A stretch of 64,000 nucleotides of DNA from Lachnospiraceae bacterium (GCA_017411305.1 JAFQQI010000113.1:20356-84355), one strand, 5' to 3'; positions 1 to 9,287 are shown, counted from the first letter of the stretch. Numbers and translations: made by a program. Notes: generated from the letters alone by a model not told the origin.

Positions 1-177
1 GTACAGTACATCAGTGTTGAATAACAGTATTACATTAAAATAAATGAAGAAAGATGATAGAAACATAAGAAAGAGAAGAATTAAAAAACATCAAGAAAGT
101 ATTATAAAAAATCAGTATTCAAAATGAATATGTTGTGTTATGATGAGAAAGTATATATAAAAACGGGAGAGAAAAAA

Positions 178-1530
178 ATGAAAAGAGAAAGTTTTAAGTC
201 CAGATTGGGCTTTATTCTGATTTCCGCAGGCTGCGCCATCGGAATCGGAAATGTATGGAAGTTTCCTTATGTAACAGGACAAAACGGTGGCGGTATTTTC
301 GTACTGTTTTATCTGTTTTTCCTGATTGCAATGGGAGTACCGGTACTCACTATGGAGTTTGCGGTGGGACGTGCCAGCCGCAAGAGTATTACCAACTGTT
401 TTCAGGAACTGGAGAAGACAAACCATAAGTGGCATTGGCACGGCAATTTGGCACTTGTCGGTAATTATTTACTGATGATGTTTTATGCCGTGGTTTCCGG
501 ATGGATGCTCAGCTATTTTTGGCGTTTCTTAAAAGGTGATTTCGTGGGGGTAACCACAGATGCGGTAAATTCAGAATTTTCAGGAATGCTGGCTGACCCG
601 TTAGGAATGGGATTTTGGACGGTAGTAGTGGTAATCGGTGGCTTTTTGATTTGCTCTTTAGGGGTACAAGCCGGTGTAGAAAAGATAAGTAAACCTATGA
701 TGATTGGTCTTTTGGCATTAATTGTGGTTTTAGCAGTAAACAGTATTATGTTGGAAGGCGGTATGGAAGGATTGAAGTTTTATTTGGTGCCCGATTGGAG
801 TAAGGTAGAAGCAGTCGGTTTGGGAAATGTTGTCATTGCAGCTATGAACCAGTCCTTTTTTACCCTAAGCTTGGGTATCGGCTCCATGGAAATATTCGGT
901 AGTTATTTATCAAAGGAACATACTTTGTTCGGAGAATCTCTTAGGATTGCAGCCTTGGATACTTTTGTGGCAATATCCTCCGGGTTAATTATTTTCCCGG
1001 CATGCTTTGCTTATGGAGTAGACCCGGGAGCAGGACCGGAGCTAATCTTTATAACATTGCCGAATGTGTTTTCTGAGATGGTAGGGGGCAGATTTTGGGG
1101 AAGCTTATTCTTCCTGTTTATGACATTTGCTTCCTTCTCAACCATTATAGCAGTATTTGAAAATATTATCGCATGTTGTATGGATAAGTTTCATATCAGC
1201 AGAAAGAAATCCTGCCTGATTAACGGTATTATTTTGTTGATAGCTACCATGCCTTGCGTGCTGGGCTTCAATGTGTGGAGCGGATTTCAGCCAAGAGGTG
1301 CCGGCAGCACAGTGCTTGATTTAGAGGATTATCTGGTAAGTAATTTGATATTACCTGTGGGAGCACTGATTTTCACATTATTCTGTTCTACAAAGTGGGG
1401 ATGGGGATTCGATAAATTCTTAGAAGAAACCAATACAGGAAAAGGAATTAAGTTCCCTAAATTTTTAAAAACTTATGTAACATTTGTGATTCCGGTAATT
1501 ATTGTAATTATTTTATTGTTAGGAATTTAA
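178..1530 (+). CDS. NSS-family sodium-dependent transporter (first of a tandem pair)
   Basis: This is a sodium-coupled symporter of the neurotransmitter:sodium symporter (NSS/SNF, LeuT-like) family, which imports amino acids or related compounds across the cytoplasmic membrane. The first membrane segment carries the family signature (GFILISAGCAIGIGNVWKFP, residues about 10-29) followed by GGGIFVLFYL, and about 11-12 hydrophobic segments can be traced. The protein is 450 residues, usual for bacterial members. I chose ATG 178 because GGGAGAG (166-171) sits 6 bases before it; an in-frame ATG at 124 has no ribosome binding site. The gene is followed after 21 bases by a paralogue, so the two are probably co-transcribed. 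The substrate cannot be read from the sequence. Confidence 0.9.
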   Translation: MKRESFKSRLGFILISAGCAIGIGNVWKFPYVTGQNGGGIFVLFYLFFLIAMGVPVLTMEFAVGRASRKSITNCFQELEKTNHKWHWHGNLALVGNYLLMMFYAVVSGWMLSYFWRFLKGDFVGVTTDAVNSEFSGMLADPLGMGFWTVVVVIGGFLICSLGVQAGVEKISKPMMIGLLALIVVLAVNSIMLEGGMEGLKFYLVPDWSKVEAVGLGNVVIAAMNQSFFTLSLGIGSMEIFGSYLSKEHTLFGESLRIAALDTFVAISSGLIIFPACFAYGVDPGAGPELIFITLPNVFSEMVGGRFWGSLFFLFMTFASFSTIIAVFENIIACCMDKFHISRKKSCLINGIILLIATMPCVLGFNVWSGFQPRGAGSTVLDLEDYLVSNLILPVGALIFTLFCSTKWGWGFDKFLEETNTGKGIKFPKFLKTYVTFVIPVIIVIILLLGI

Positions 1531-1551
1531 GAAGGGAGAAAGGCGGAGTTT

Positions 1552-2958
1552 ATGAGTAACGAAAAAAGCAGAAATTCATTTTCCGGATCCATCGGATTTG
1601 TACTTGCTGCAGCAGGTAGTGCAGTAGGATTGGGTAACATATGGAGGTTTCCGTATTTAGCAGCAAAAGACGGGGGCGGAATATTTCTGGTAGTTTATTT
1701 AGTGTTAGCATTGACCTTTGGCTTTACATTATTAACTTCTGAAGTAGCCATCGGAAGAAAAACTAAGCAGAGTCCGTTGACTGCTTATTCCAAACTGAAA
1801 GAAGGCTGGGGATTTTTGGGTATACTGGCGTGTATCGTACCCATGATTATTATGCCCTATTACTGTGTAATCGGAGGCTGGGTAATTAAGTATTTGGTTG
1901 CATTTGCTACAGGTGATGCAGCGGTTGCGGCAGAGGATGGTTATTTTACCGGCTTCATTACTGCGGAAACAGAACCGATTATCATGACAGTTGTATTTCT
2001 GGCTATTGTTGCATTTATTGTGTTTAGAGGTGTTAATAAAGGAATTGAATCGTTCTCTAAGGTTTTGATGCCTATTTTGGTTGTACTTGTTTTTGGCATT
2101 GCTGTTTTTTCATTGACAATCAGTCACACGGATGCATCAGGAGCAACCAGAACCGGATTGGAAGGATTTAAAATTTATTTAATACCTAATTTCGAGGGAA
2201 TGACGTTAAAATCTTTCTTTACGGTTATTATGGATGCAATGGGTCAGTTATTCTACAGCTTAAGTGTTGCCATGGGTATTATGATTGCGTATGGTTCTTA
2301 TGTAAAGGATGATGCTAATCTTGGAAAATCCATTAATCAGATAGAAATTTTTGATACTGCTGTTGCCTTTTTGGCAGGAGCTATGATTATTCCAGCGGTA
2401 TATAGTTTTATGGGGACGGAAGGTATGGCAGCTTCAGGCCCCAGCCTTATGTTCGTATCGTTGCCTAAGGTTTTTGCAGCTATGGGCGGTGTAGGAACCT
2501 TTGTAGGAATTCTGTTTTTTGCAATGGTATTGTTTGCAGCACTGACCAGTGCGGTTTCTATTATGGAGGCAGTTGTTGCCAGCTTAATGGATAAGTTCCA
2601 TATGTCCAGAATAAAAGCTGCAATTGTAGAAACCATTATTGCATTAGTACTGGGACTGGTGGTATGCTTTGGCTATAATATCTGGTATTTTGAATATACA
2701 CTGCCGAATGGTGCGGTTGCGCAAATCCTTGATATTATGGACTATATCAGCAATAATGTATTGATGCCTGTTGTAGCAATCGGAACCTGTATTTTAATCG
2801 GCTGGGTATTAAAGCCCAAGACTGTGATTGACGAGGTTGAAAAATCCGGCTGCAAATTCGGAAGAAAGAAACTTTATATAGTAATGCTTCGTTATATTGC
2901 TCCTATATTATTGTTAATTTTGCTTCTTAAGTCTTTGGGAATTGTGACGATAATCTAA
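1552..2958 (+). CDS. NSS-family sodium-dependent transporter (second of a tandem pair)
   Basis: A second 468-residue NSS-family symporter lies directly behind the first. It shows the same N-terminal signature (GFVLAAAGSAVGLGNIWRFP) and the helix 6 region with MDAMGQLFYSLSVAMG. The start ATG is preceded by an AAGGGAG/AGGCGG purine-rich stretch. The two copies are clearly divergent, so they are likely to differ in substrate or kinetics rather than being a recent duplication. A possible role is uptake of amino acids for fermentation (inference). No terminator is visible between this gene and the next promoter at about 2974. Confidence 0.9.
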   Translation: MSNEKSRNSFSGSIGFVLAAAGSAVGLGNIWRFPYLAAKDGGGIFLVVYLVLALTFGFTLLTSEVAIGRKTKQSPLTAYSKLKEGWGFLGILACIVPMIIMPYYCVIGGWVIKYLVAFATGDAAVAAEDGYFTGFITAETEPIIMTVVFLAIVAFIVFRGVNKGIESFSKVLMPILVVLVFGIAVFSLTISHTDASGATRTGLEGFKIYLIPNFEGMTLKSFFTVIMDAMGQLFYSLSVAMGIMIAYGSYVKDDANLGKSINQIEIFDTAVAFLAGAMIIPAVYSFMGTEGMAASGPSLMFVSLPKVFAAMGGVGTFVGILFFAMVLFAALTSAVSIMEAVVASLMDKFHMSRIKAAIVETIIALVLGLVVCFGYNIWYFEYTLPNGAVAQILDIMDYISNNVLMPVVAIGTCILIGWVLKPKTVIDEVEKSGCKFGRKKLYIVMLRYIAPILLLILLLKSLGIVTII

Positions 2959-2973
2959 GGGAGAATAAATTTC

Positions 2974-3003
2974 TTTACATGATAACGGAAGAACAGTTAT
3001 AAT
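2974..3003 (+). promoter_or_regulatory. Sigma-70/SigA-type promoter for the 72-residue gene
   Basis: TTTACA (2974-2979) and TATAAT (2998-3003) are separated by 18 bases, and the next start codon lies 50 bases downstream at 3053. Confidence 0.65.
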
Positions 3004-3052
3004 GAAAGGGAAGATATAGTTCTCAAAGTACATTTCAGAAAGAGGAAGAACA

Positions 3053-3271
3053 ATGGATATCAAAGAAAAGATTACCGAAGCAGTAGAAAAGATTACAAAG
3101 GACAAAGCACTTCAGCAGCAGTTTAAGGATGAGCCTGTAAAAGCACTGGAGAAGGTACTCGGTGTAGACCTTCCCGATGACATTATGGAACAGGTTGTTC
3201 AGGGTGTAAAAGCAAAATTGACAGCAGATAAGCTTTCAGATGCAGCAGATGTTTTGAAGAAGCTTTTCTAA
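3053..3271 (+). CDS. Small helical conserved protein, leader-peptide-like
   Basis: This 72-residue protein has its own promoter, a GAGGAAG ribosome binding site and its own terminator, so it is a real monocistronic gene. It is predicted almost wholly helical and rich in Lys, Asp and Glu. The middle (FKDEPVKALEKVLGVDLPDD, residues 24-43) resembles the leader region of Nif11/nitrile-hydratase-like leader peptides, with the pattern P-x-x-A-L-x-x-x-x-G-x-x-L-P. There is no Cys/Ser/Thr-rich core after it and no modification enzyme nearby, so a ribosomally made natural product is not supported. I believe similar stand-alone proteins occur in other Clostridia, but no function is known to me. Confidence 0.75.
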   Translation: MDIKEKITEAVEKITKDKALQQQFKDEPVKALEKVLGVDLPDDIMEQVVQGVKAKLTADKLSDAADVLKKLF

Positions 3272-3285
3272 CAGATTGCGAGATT

Positions 3286-3334
3286 AAAAAGCCTTACCGG
3301 CCTGTATAGTTACAGAAACGGTAAGGCTTTTTTT
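3286..3334 (+). terminator. Rho-independent terminator after the 72-residue gene
   Basis: GCCTTACCG (3291-3299) pairs with CGGTAAGGC (3319-3327), flanked by an A tract and followed by seven T. Confidence 0.92.
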
Positions 3335-3388
3335 AGTTATTAAGCGGTGTATAAGGAGCCAAATAGACGTAAACTCAAAGGAGGAAGT

Positions 3389-5662
3389 ATGGAACTTAGA
3401 TTTCCGAAATTATATCGATATGACCGGATACGGGAACATTGTTATGTGGCAGTTCCTTTTGCAAAGGGAACGCTTACGGATGCTTTAAAGGTACAGATAA
3501 AGCAGGACGGACAGGTCATGCCGGTGCAAACCAAGGTAACCTCTTATCATGAGGACGGCAGCATCCGTTATCTGTTTGTCCGTTTCCTGGCAAATCTTCC
3601 GGCTAATCAAAAGACATCACTTGATATGGAGTTTGCTGCTGATTGCAGGAATGAATATGATGGAATACAAATAGAGGAGACGAAGGACGGGTATGTGGTA
3701 AACGGTGGTCTCCGATTTGCTGTGCAAAATAAGAGTAAAGGTATTTTTTCCTGGTTGGAAGACGGAAATCGGAGATATGAGCAGGAACAATTCAGAGGAC
3801 CTTTTCTCAAAAGCGGAGAAGAAACCTATGGTATAGAACTGGGACAGTGGAAGATTTCGGAAGCAGGCCCGCTGGTTGCAGTGCTGCGTTGCAAGGGAAA
3901 CTGTATTGGCAGCAGAAGGATTTCTTTTGAACTGAAGCTTACCGCTTATGCGGAAAAACCCTGGGTGGAGATTGGATTCAGACTGATTAATTCTACAGAA
4001 AAACAGCTTCCGGTTACTTCTTTACTATTTGAAATATTTGCAGATGAAACAGAGCTTCAGAGCAATAAGAAGATATATCAGACTACCGGTATTTTGGAAC
4101 TTCCCGGGATACAACAGGAAATCGGATTGGATACAATAAGGACTTGCGTTGCCTCCTCCAACTACAAAACAAATTTAGTGATTGGTACAGGGGGCGAAAC
4201 GGTAGAAAAGATTGTGGATGCAGAATATCTGTTAAAAGAAGCGAATGAACATTTTGCAGAGGTGTTTTACGGAACCTTTTTTGCTGATAGGACAGATAAA
4301 ACAGGTGGAGTGTGTGCTACGATTTATCAGGCTCAGCAGAACTATCCTAAGGCAATAAAAGCAGATAATAGCGGACTTTATGTCATGCTGGTTCCGGAGG
4401 GAGTAGGAAATGTGGTAATGGAGCCGGGTATGTCCAGGGAACAGAAATTTTTGCTTCATTTTCATAAGCCGGAAGAAAGTCTTGTTGAACTGGATAACCG
4501 CAGCCTGATTTACCAGATGCCGGACAGACCGGTTATTTCATCTGACCTGTTTGCCGATGCAGGAATTATGCCGGATATCTTCGTAGATAAGGATAAAGTG
4601 AGCGCAAGAGTAGAGCTTTCTCTGATCGGCAAGTGTGATAACCACGCAAGGTGCTACGGAATGCTGAATTTCGGCGATTCTCCCGATGCCGGCTATACCA
4701 GTCAGGGCAGAGGAAAAGGTATGCCCGTTTGGACCAATAATGAATATGATTTTCCCCATGCCTGCTTCCTTCTTTATGCAAGGACAGGAGAACGAAGATT
4801 CCTTGACTATATGATTGCAGCATGTAGCCACTGGATGGATGTGGATGTCTGCCATTATAGTGAAGACCCTCTCTTACAAGGCGGACAATGGGAGCATACC
4901 CATGGTCACTGTAAAGATGGCGTGATTGCTTGTTCTCACGAATGGGTGGAAGGTTTGCTGGACTGTTATCATATGACAGGGGAAGAAAGGGCATTGGAAA
5001 CGGCCTTGGGGATTGGCGAAAATGTGCTGAGACTTTTGGAAACACCCAAATATCAGGTGCAGGGAGAAAACGGTGCCAGAGAGACCGGTTGGGCGCTGCG
5101 TACCCTGACAGCACTCTATATAGAAACACATGATAAAAAATGGATAAGTAAATGTGAATGGATTATCGGACAGTTTCAGGAATGGGAAGAAGCTTACGGT
5201 GGCTGGATATCGGTTTATACCGATAATACCATGATTCGCGTGGGATTTATGATTGCAGTGGCAGTAGGCAGCCTGATGCGTTATTACAGGGTATTTCCGA
5301 GAAAAGACATTAAGGATATGATACTCCGTGCGGTAGATGATTTGGTAGACAATTGCCTGATGAATACAGGAGTGTTTTATTACAAGGAATTACCCAGTTT
5401 AAACAGGCCGGGAATGAACACCCTGCTTTTGGAAGCATTAACCATTGCTTATGAGCTGACAGGCGACGTTAATTATCTGCACTACGGAAAGGCAACCTTT
5501 GAAGCAGCAGTATCTGCGCCGGCTTCATCGGCAGTCAGCGGGAAGCAGATAATTGGAGACGCGGTGATTCACAAAGGACCAGGCACCAAGAATTTTGCCC
5601 AAAGCTTTTTGCCTTTATCCGTATACTATAAAGCAGTTACAGACAATAATCTACTAAAATAA
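3389..5662 (+). CDS. PcRGLX/YetA-like RIFT-barrel protein, putative polysaccharide-active enzyme
   Basis: The 757-residue product resembles the exo-rhamnogalacturonan lyase-like family (PcRGLX, PL26-related; YetA in Bacillus). The N-terminal 90 residues look like the RIFT-barrel domain, the middle is rich in beta strands, and the C-terminal half (from about residue 400) has the helical, aromatic-rich repeats of an (alpha/alpha)-barrel, including GHCKDGVIACSHEWVEGLLD and TGWALRTLTALYIETHDKKW. There is no signal peptide, so it would act in the cytoplasm on imported oligosaccharides. ATG 3389 is chosen because AAAGGAGG (3378-3385) lies just before it; an in-frame GTG at 3347 has none. The exact substrate is unknown; no transporter of a sugar-import type is adjacent. 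Confidence 0.7.
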   Translation: MELRFPKLYRYDRIREHCYVAVPFAKGTLTDALKVQIKQDGQVMPVQTKVTSYHEDGSIRYLFVRFLANLPANQKTSLDMEFAADCRNEYDGIQIEETKDGYVVNGGLRFAVQNKSKGIFSWLEDGNRRYEQEQFRGPFLKSGEETYGIELGQWKISEAGPLVAVLRCKGNCIGSRRISFELKLTAYAEKPWVEIGFRLINSTEKQLPVTSLLFEIFADETELQSNKKIYQTTGILELPGIQQEIGLDTIRTCVASSNYKTNLVIGTGGETVEKIVDAEYLLKEANEHFAEVFYGTFFADRTDKTGGVCATIYQAQQNYPKAIKADNSGLYVMLVPEGVGNVVMEPGMSREQKFLLHFHKPEESLVELDNRSLIYQMPDRPVISSDLFADAGIMPDIFVDKDKVSARVELSLIGKCDNHARCYGMLNFGDSPDAGYTSQGRGKGMPVWTNNEYDFPHACFLLYARTGERRFLDYMIAACSHWMDVDVCHYSEDPLLQGGQWEHTHGHCKDGVIACSHEWVEGLLDCYHMTGEERALETALGIGENVLRLLETPKYQVQGENGARETGWALRTLTALYIETHDKKWISKCEWIIGQFQEWEEAYGGWISVYTDNTMIRVGFMIAVAVGSLMRYYRVFPRKDIKDMILRAVDDLVDNCLMNTGVFYYKELPSLNRPGMNTLLLEALTIAYELTGDVNYLHYGKATFEAAVSAPASSAVSGKQIIGDAVIHKGPGTKNFAQSFLPLSVYYKAVTDNNLLK

Positions 5663-5685
5663 AAATAAGCGATGTGAGGAAAAAA

Positions 5686-6813
5686 ATGCAGTACAGTGTT
5701 CCGGACTATTACAAAGAATTTTCCTGCCTTGCAGATAAGTGCGAAGATACCTGTTGTGCAGGCTGGCAGATTGTGGTTGATAAAAAGTCCTTAAAAAAAT
5801 ATAAAGAAGAAACCGGTGACTACCGGAAAAAATTGAAGAAGGCTGTTGACTTTAGGAATGAAACCTTCAGACAGGACAATAATAAGAGATGTGCCTTTTT
5901 AAAGGAAAATAACTTATGCGATATGTATTTGAATTTAGGACCGGACAGTCTTTGCAAAACATGCCGTATGTATCCAAGACATGTAGAGGAATTTGAAAAT
6001 GTCAGGGAAATTACCTTATCGGTTTCCTGTCCGGAGGTGGCAAGAATTCTTTTATCTAAAAAGGAGCCGGTAATATTTCTTTCAAAAGAGCGGGAAGGGG
6101 AAGAAGAATATGAGGATTTTGATCCCTTTTTGTATTCCCAGTTAGTAGAAGCGAGAGAGGTAATCAGAGGAATTCTGCAGGACAGAAGTAAAGCCTTAGA
6201 GGTTCGTGCACTTTTAGTATTAGGGCTTGCCCATGACATGCAGGGAAGACTTCAAAGAGGAGAACTGTTTGCCTGTGAGGAGGTATGGAATAAATACCGG
6301 AGCAAAAAAGCTGAGACTTTTGCAGAAGAAAAGGTGAAAGGTTTTTATGATGGGATAGGAAAAAGGTATGCTTGCTCAAAGAAATTTTATGACTGCTTAT
6401 GCGGACTTGAGCTGCTGAGAAGTGATTGGGATATGTTGCTTGAGGAAGCCGGTATTGTTCTGTACAGAAGCGGCAGAAGATTCTATGATATTTTGTTGGA
6501 AGACTTTGGGATATGGATTGCCAAAAGCGATCTTGACTTGACTACACAGTGTGAACAACTGCTGGTGTATTTTATTGACACTTACTTCTGCGGCGGTGTG
6601 TACGACGGCTGTGTTTTTGATAAGGTGAATATGGCGGTTGCAAGTGTATTCTTAATTTATGAGCTTCTTGCGGTTATCTGGGATGTACAAAACGGCCGGA
6701 TTGATTTTTCGGATGTGGTGAAGATGGTGTACCGTTTCTCAAGGGAATTGGAACATTCGGACAGCAATATCTTAAAGGCACAGAAGTGGCCTTCCCTGCT
6801 GCAGTTCTTATAG
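5686..6813 (+). CDS. fliB: FliB-like lysine-N-methylase family protein
   Basis: The 375-residue protein matches the flagellin lysine-N-methylase (FliB) family, which methylates surface lysines of flagellin. The N-terminal cysteine cluster is clear (CLADKCEDTCCAGW, residues about 14-27), followed by CAFLKENNLCDMY and CKTCRMYPR, the pattern thought to hold a metal or iron-sulfur centre. The remainder is helical and poorly conserved. Start ATG 5686 has GTGAGG 6 bases upstream; the in-frame GTG at 5674 would overlap its own binding site. No flagellar gene is present in this window, so the target protein is unknown and it may modify another substrate. The assignment rests on the Cys motif and length. 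Confidence 0.72.
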   Translation: MQYSVPDYYKEFSCLADKCEDTCCAGWQIVVDKKSLKKYKEETGDYRKKLKKAVDFRNETFRQDNNKRCAFLKENNLCDMYLNLGPDSLCKTCRMYPRHVEEFENVREITLSVSCPEVARILLSKKEPVIFLSKEREGEEEYEDFDPFLYSQLVEAREVIRGILQDRSKALEVRALLVLGLAHDMQGRLQRGELFACEEVWNKYRSKKAETFAEEKVKGFYDGIGKRYACSKKFYDCLCGLELLRSDWDMLLEEAGIVLYRSGRRFYDILLEDFGIWIAKSDLDLTTQCEQLLVYFIDTYFCGGVYDGCVFDKVNMAVASVFLIYELLAVIWDVQNGRIDFSDVVKMVYRFSRELEHSDSNILKAQKWPSLLQFL

Positions 6814-6820
6814 GTGTGTA

Positions 6821-6849
6821 TTGCGGCAATTGCACGATTTTGGTAAGAT
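6821..6849 (+). promoter_or_regulatory. Promoter for the LacI-like/GGDEF gene
   Basis: TTGCGG (6821-6826) and TAAGAT (6844-6849) are spaced by 17 bases, about 50 bases before the start codon at 6901. Confidence 0.55.
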
Positions 6850-6900
6850 AGTCATGTAAAAGCAATGCGCAATGGGAATATTATTTTTTGAGGAAAGCAT

Positions 6901-8814
6901 ATGAGAAAAATTGCATTGATTATGGAAGGGTGGAAAAGGTATATTACCTATGCATGGCCTTCGGGAATTTTGCAAAAAATGAAAGAAACTGATGAGGATA
7001 TTAACCTGTATATTTTTAACAGTTCCGGTGGCTGGAGCTTGGACGAAAAATACAATACCGGTGAATATAATATTCATCATTTACCTGATTTTAAAGAATT
7101 TGACGGTATTATTCTTGATTTAAACAATATTGGCCGTAAGGATGTATGTGAGTTTGTAATAGATAAAGCCAAGAAATCAGGCAAGCCGGTTATTTCCATT
7201 GCCAATGAAATTGAAGATTTTTATTATGTGGGAATTGACAACTATAGGGCAATACAGAATGTGATTGCACATCTTTATGAAAAACACGCATGCCAAAGCT
7301 ATTGGTTTATCATGGGTGGTAAAGAAAATTATGAGAACCAAAAACGGGTGCTTGCGCTGAAAGAGTTTTTGGAAAAACATCAGATTACATATCGTGATGA
7401 TGATTTTTATTACGGAAGTTATGAATATGGATGTGGATATGAGGGATTCCGTGAGATGCGCCAAAGACATACTAAACTGCCGGATGCAGTAATTTGTGCA
7501 AATGATAATATTGCCGTGGGTGTCTGTCAGGCGGCGTCGGAGGAAGGACTTTCCGTACCTGATGATTTCTGTGTGACAGGCTTTGATAATTTTGATAAAG
7601 CAGTGTATTTTACCCCGTCCATCACAACAGTCAGCCATATTCGTGAAGAGGTTGGATATGCATGTGCAGATATTCTTATCAGAATCTGGAATGGTGAAGA
7701 TGTTCCTAAGCTTACCTATACCGAGACAACCTTCATACCTGCAGAGAGCTGTGGATGCGGCGGAGAAATGATTAACCGCAGAGAACATGCCAAGAATCAG
7801 ATTATGTATGGAATCGAGACCGATAATTTTGAAGAACAGGTAATTGCGCTGGAATATGCGTTGATGCGTTGTAATAATGTCAGAGAAATGACAAAATGGA
7901 TTCCAAAGTGTATTCCGGCATTTCAGTGTGACGCCATGTATCTCGTAGTAGATGACAGAATCAATGACTATAAAAGAAATCCCGATTATGTAGACAGCAA
8001 TTTGCCCGGCGATGATGGGTTTATGGTATGCGGCTATCCTGAACATATGGTGGTTGAACTTGCTTATGAGGATGGAAAAATATCGGAGGGAAAAGCTCAA
8101 AAGATAGAAGGCATTTTCCCAATGTTTGATTATCCGGAGCGCGGATCTGACTTTTTATTTTTGCCGTTACATTTCAGAGAACGTACTGTGGGATATTTTG
8201 TAATCCGAAATGCAGTTTACCTGATGGAGAAACAGTATCTGTTCCAGGTATTAAGGGTACTGACTTCAGCCATGGAGAATCTTCACAAAAAGGAAAAGCT
8301 GGAATACTTAAATAAAGAACTTTCTGAGTTATATGTCAGGGATGCCATGACAGGTTTGTATAACCGCATGGGATATCAACGGTTAGGATATAAGCTGTTT
8401 GAAGAGAAAAAACAGGATAAAGAAGATTTTGCTATTTTATTTATGGATATGGACCGGCTTAAATATATCAATGACCATTTCGGACATGAATGCGGAGATG
8501 CTGCCATTAAGGTAATTGCAAAAGCCATTCTTAAGAATGTTTCCAAGGAAGATATTCCGGTTAGAAATGGCGGTGATGAATTCGTTGTATTTCTCCGAAA
8601 AGCGCAAAAAAAAGAGGTAGATGAAATTGCTGCACGAATTGTGGCGGATATCGGAATACAAACTCGAAATGAGCAATTGCCTTTTGATGTATCTGTTAGT
8701 GTGGGAAGCATTTATACAGATATATCTACAGAAAAAACGCTGGATGATTATATCAGAGAAGCAGATGAAGTGATGTATAAGAACAAAGTAAATAAAAATG
8801 CCCAAAGGGGATAA
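6901..8814 (+). CDS. Diguanylate cyclase with LacI/PBP1-like sensor domain
   Basis: The 637-residue protein should make cyclic di-GMP. Residues 1-290 resemble the effector-binding half of LacI-family regulators (for example PDAVICANDNIAVGVCQAA and VTGFDNFDKAVYFTPSITTV) but no helix-turn-helix precedes it. A middle region of about 180 residues could be a GAF-like domain. The C-terminal GGDEF domain runs from about residue 470, with the metal/substrate motif GGDEF intact at 557-561 and DAMTGLYNRMG at its start. The usual inhibitory RxxD site five residues before GGDEF is not present (the sequence there is SKED). There is no membrane segment, so a small molecule, perhaps a sugar, would be sensed in the cytoplasm. 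Confidence 0.85.
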   Translation: MRKIALIMEGWKRYITYAWPSGILQKMKETDEDINLYIFNSSGGWSLDEKYNTGEYNIHHLPDFKEFDGIILDLNNIGRKDVCEFVIDKAKKSGKPVISIANEIEDFYYVGIDNYRAIQNVIAHLYEKHACQSYWFIMGGKENYENQKRVLALKEFLEKHQITYRDDDFYYGSYEYGCGYEGFREMRQRHTKLPDAVICANDNIAVGVCQAASEEGLSVPDDFCVTGFDNFDKAVYFTPSITTVSHIREEVGYACADILIRIWNGEDVPKLTYTETTFIPAESCGCGGEMINRREHAKNQIMYGIETDNFEEQVIALEYALMRCNNVREMTKWIPKCIPAFQCDAMYLVVDDRINDYKRNPDYVDSNLPGDDGFMVCGYPEHMVVELAYEDGKISEGKAQKIEGIFPMFDYPERGSDFLFLPLHFRERTVGYFVIRNAVYLMEKQYLFQVLRVLTSAMENLHKKEKLEYLNKELSELYVRDAMTGLYNRMGYQRLGYKLFEEKKQDKEDFAILFMDMDRLKYINDHFGHECGDAAIKVIAKAILKNVSKEDIPVRNGGDEFVVFLRKAQKKEVDEIAARIVADIGIQTRNEQLPFDVSVSVGSIYTDISTEKTLDDYIREADEVMYKNKVNKNAQRG

Positions 8815-8837
8815 AAAATATACTGTGGAGGTACAAT

Positions 8838-9251
8838 ATGAATAATTGTGGATATTGTCAGGGAGGAGAACTCCTTGCAAAGTTTGGTATTAAGATTTGT
8901 GATTTGGATGTAAGCCAGTTGATTCTGTTCAAGGAGCAAAGTAAACCGGGAAGATGTATTGTTGCTTACAAGGACCATGTCAGCGAAATTATTAATATCA
9001 GTGAAGAGGAAAGAAACCGTTTCTTCGCAGATGTAAACAGAGCTGCCATAGCCATTCATAAGGCATTTGCACCGGATAAGTTGAATTATGGTGCTTATGG
9101 AGATACCGGCTGTCATTTACATATGCATTTGGTTCCCAAGTACAAGGACGGGGATGAATGGGGCGGTGTATTTCAGATGAACCCGGATAAGGTATACCTT
9201 ACGGAAGATGAATATATGGAGATGATTGAAAAAATTAAGTCATATCTGTAA
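8838..9251 (+). CDS. HIT family nucleotide-binding protein
   Basis: The 137-residue protein is a histidine-triad hydrolase or transferase acting on nucleotide phosphoramidates or dinucleotides. The catalytic triad HLHMH is at residues 93-97, followed by LVPKY. The N-terminal CGYC is compatible with a metal site shared with a more distal residue. The start ATG 8838 has GTGGAGG 6-7 bases upstream. It lies 23 bases behind the diguanylate cyclase gene and may be read from the same promoter. It is closer to the Hint/HinT-like group by size than to GalT. Confidence 0.88.
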   Translation: MNNCGYCQGGELLAKFGIKICDLDVSQLILFKEQSKPGRCIVAYKDHVSEIINISEEERNRFFADVNRAAIAIHKAFAPDKLNYGAYGDTGCHLHMHLVPKYKDGDEWGGVFQMNPDKVYLTEDEYMEMIEKIKSYL

Positions 9252-9259
9252 TTTTTTGT

Positions 9260-9287
9260 TTGCAATTTGAATCATATGGATTATAAT
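9260..9287 (+). promoter_or_regulatory. Promoter for the CofE-like gene
   Basis: TTGCAA (9260-9265) and a perfect TATAAT (9282-9287) are separated by 16 bases, 40 bases before the start codon. Confidence 0.7.

Noticed and set aside
1-177. Gene or regulatory element at the left edge
   Set aside because: The stretch is AT-rich and shows only the end of an upstream intergenic region and the ribosome binding site of the first transporter; no promoter or structure was convincing.
3053-3271. Natural-product (RiPP) precursor
   Set aside because: There is no core peptide after the leader-like part and no modifying enzyme, protease or exporter adjacent.
4566-5129. Overlapping minus-strand frames opposite the YetA-like gene
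   Set aside because: Several frames are open by chance opposite the gene; none has a binding site or promoter.
7177-8100. Long open frame on the minus strand opposite the GGDEF gene (307 codons)
   Set aside because: It is fully covered by a well-supported plus-strand gene, has no ribosome binding site and its translation is Ile/His/Cys-rich with no family likeness.
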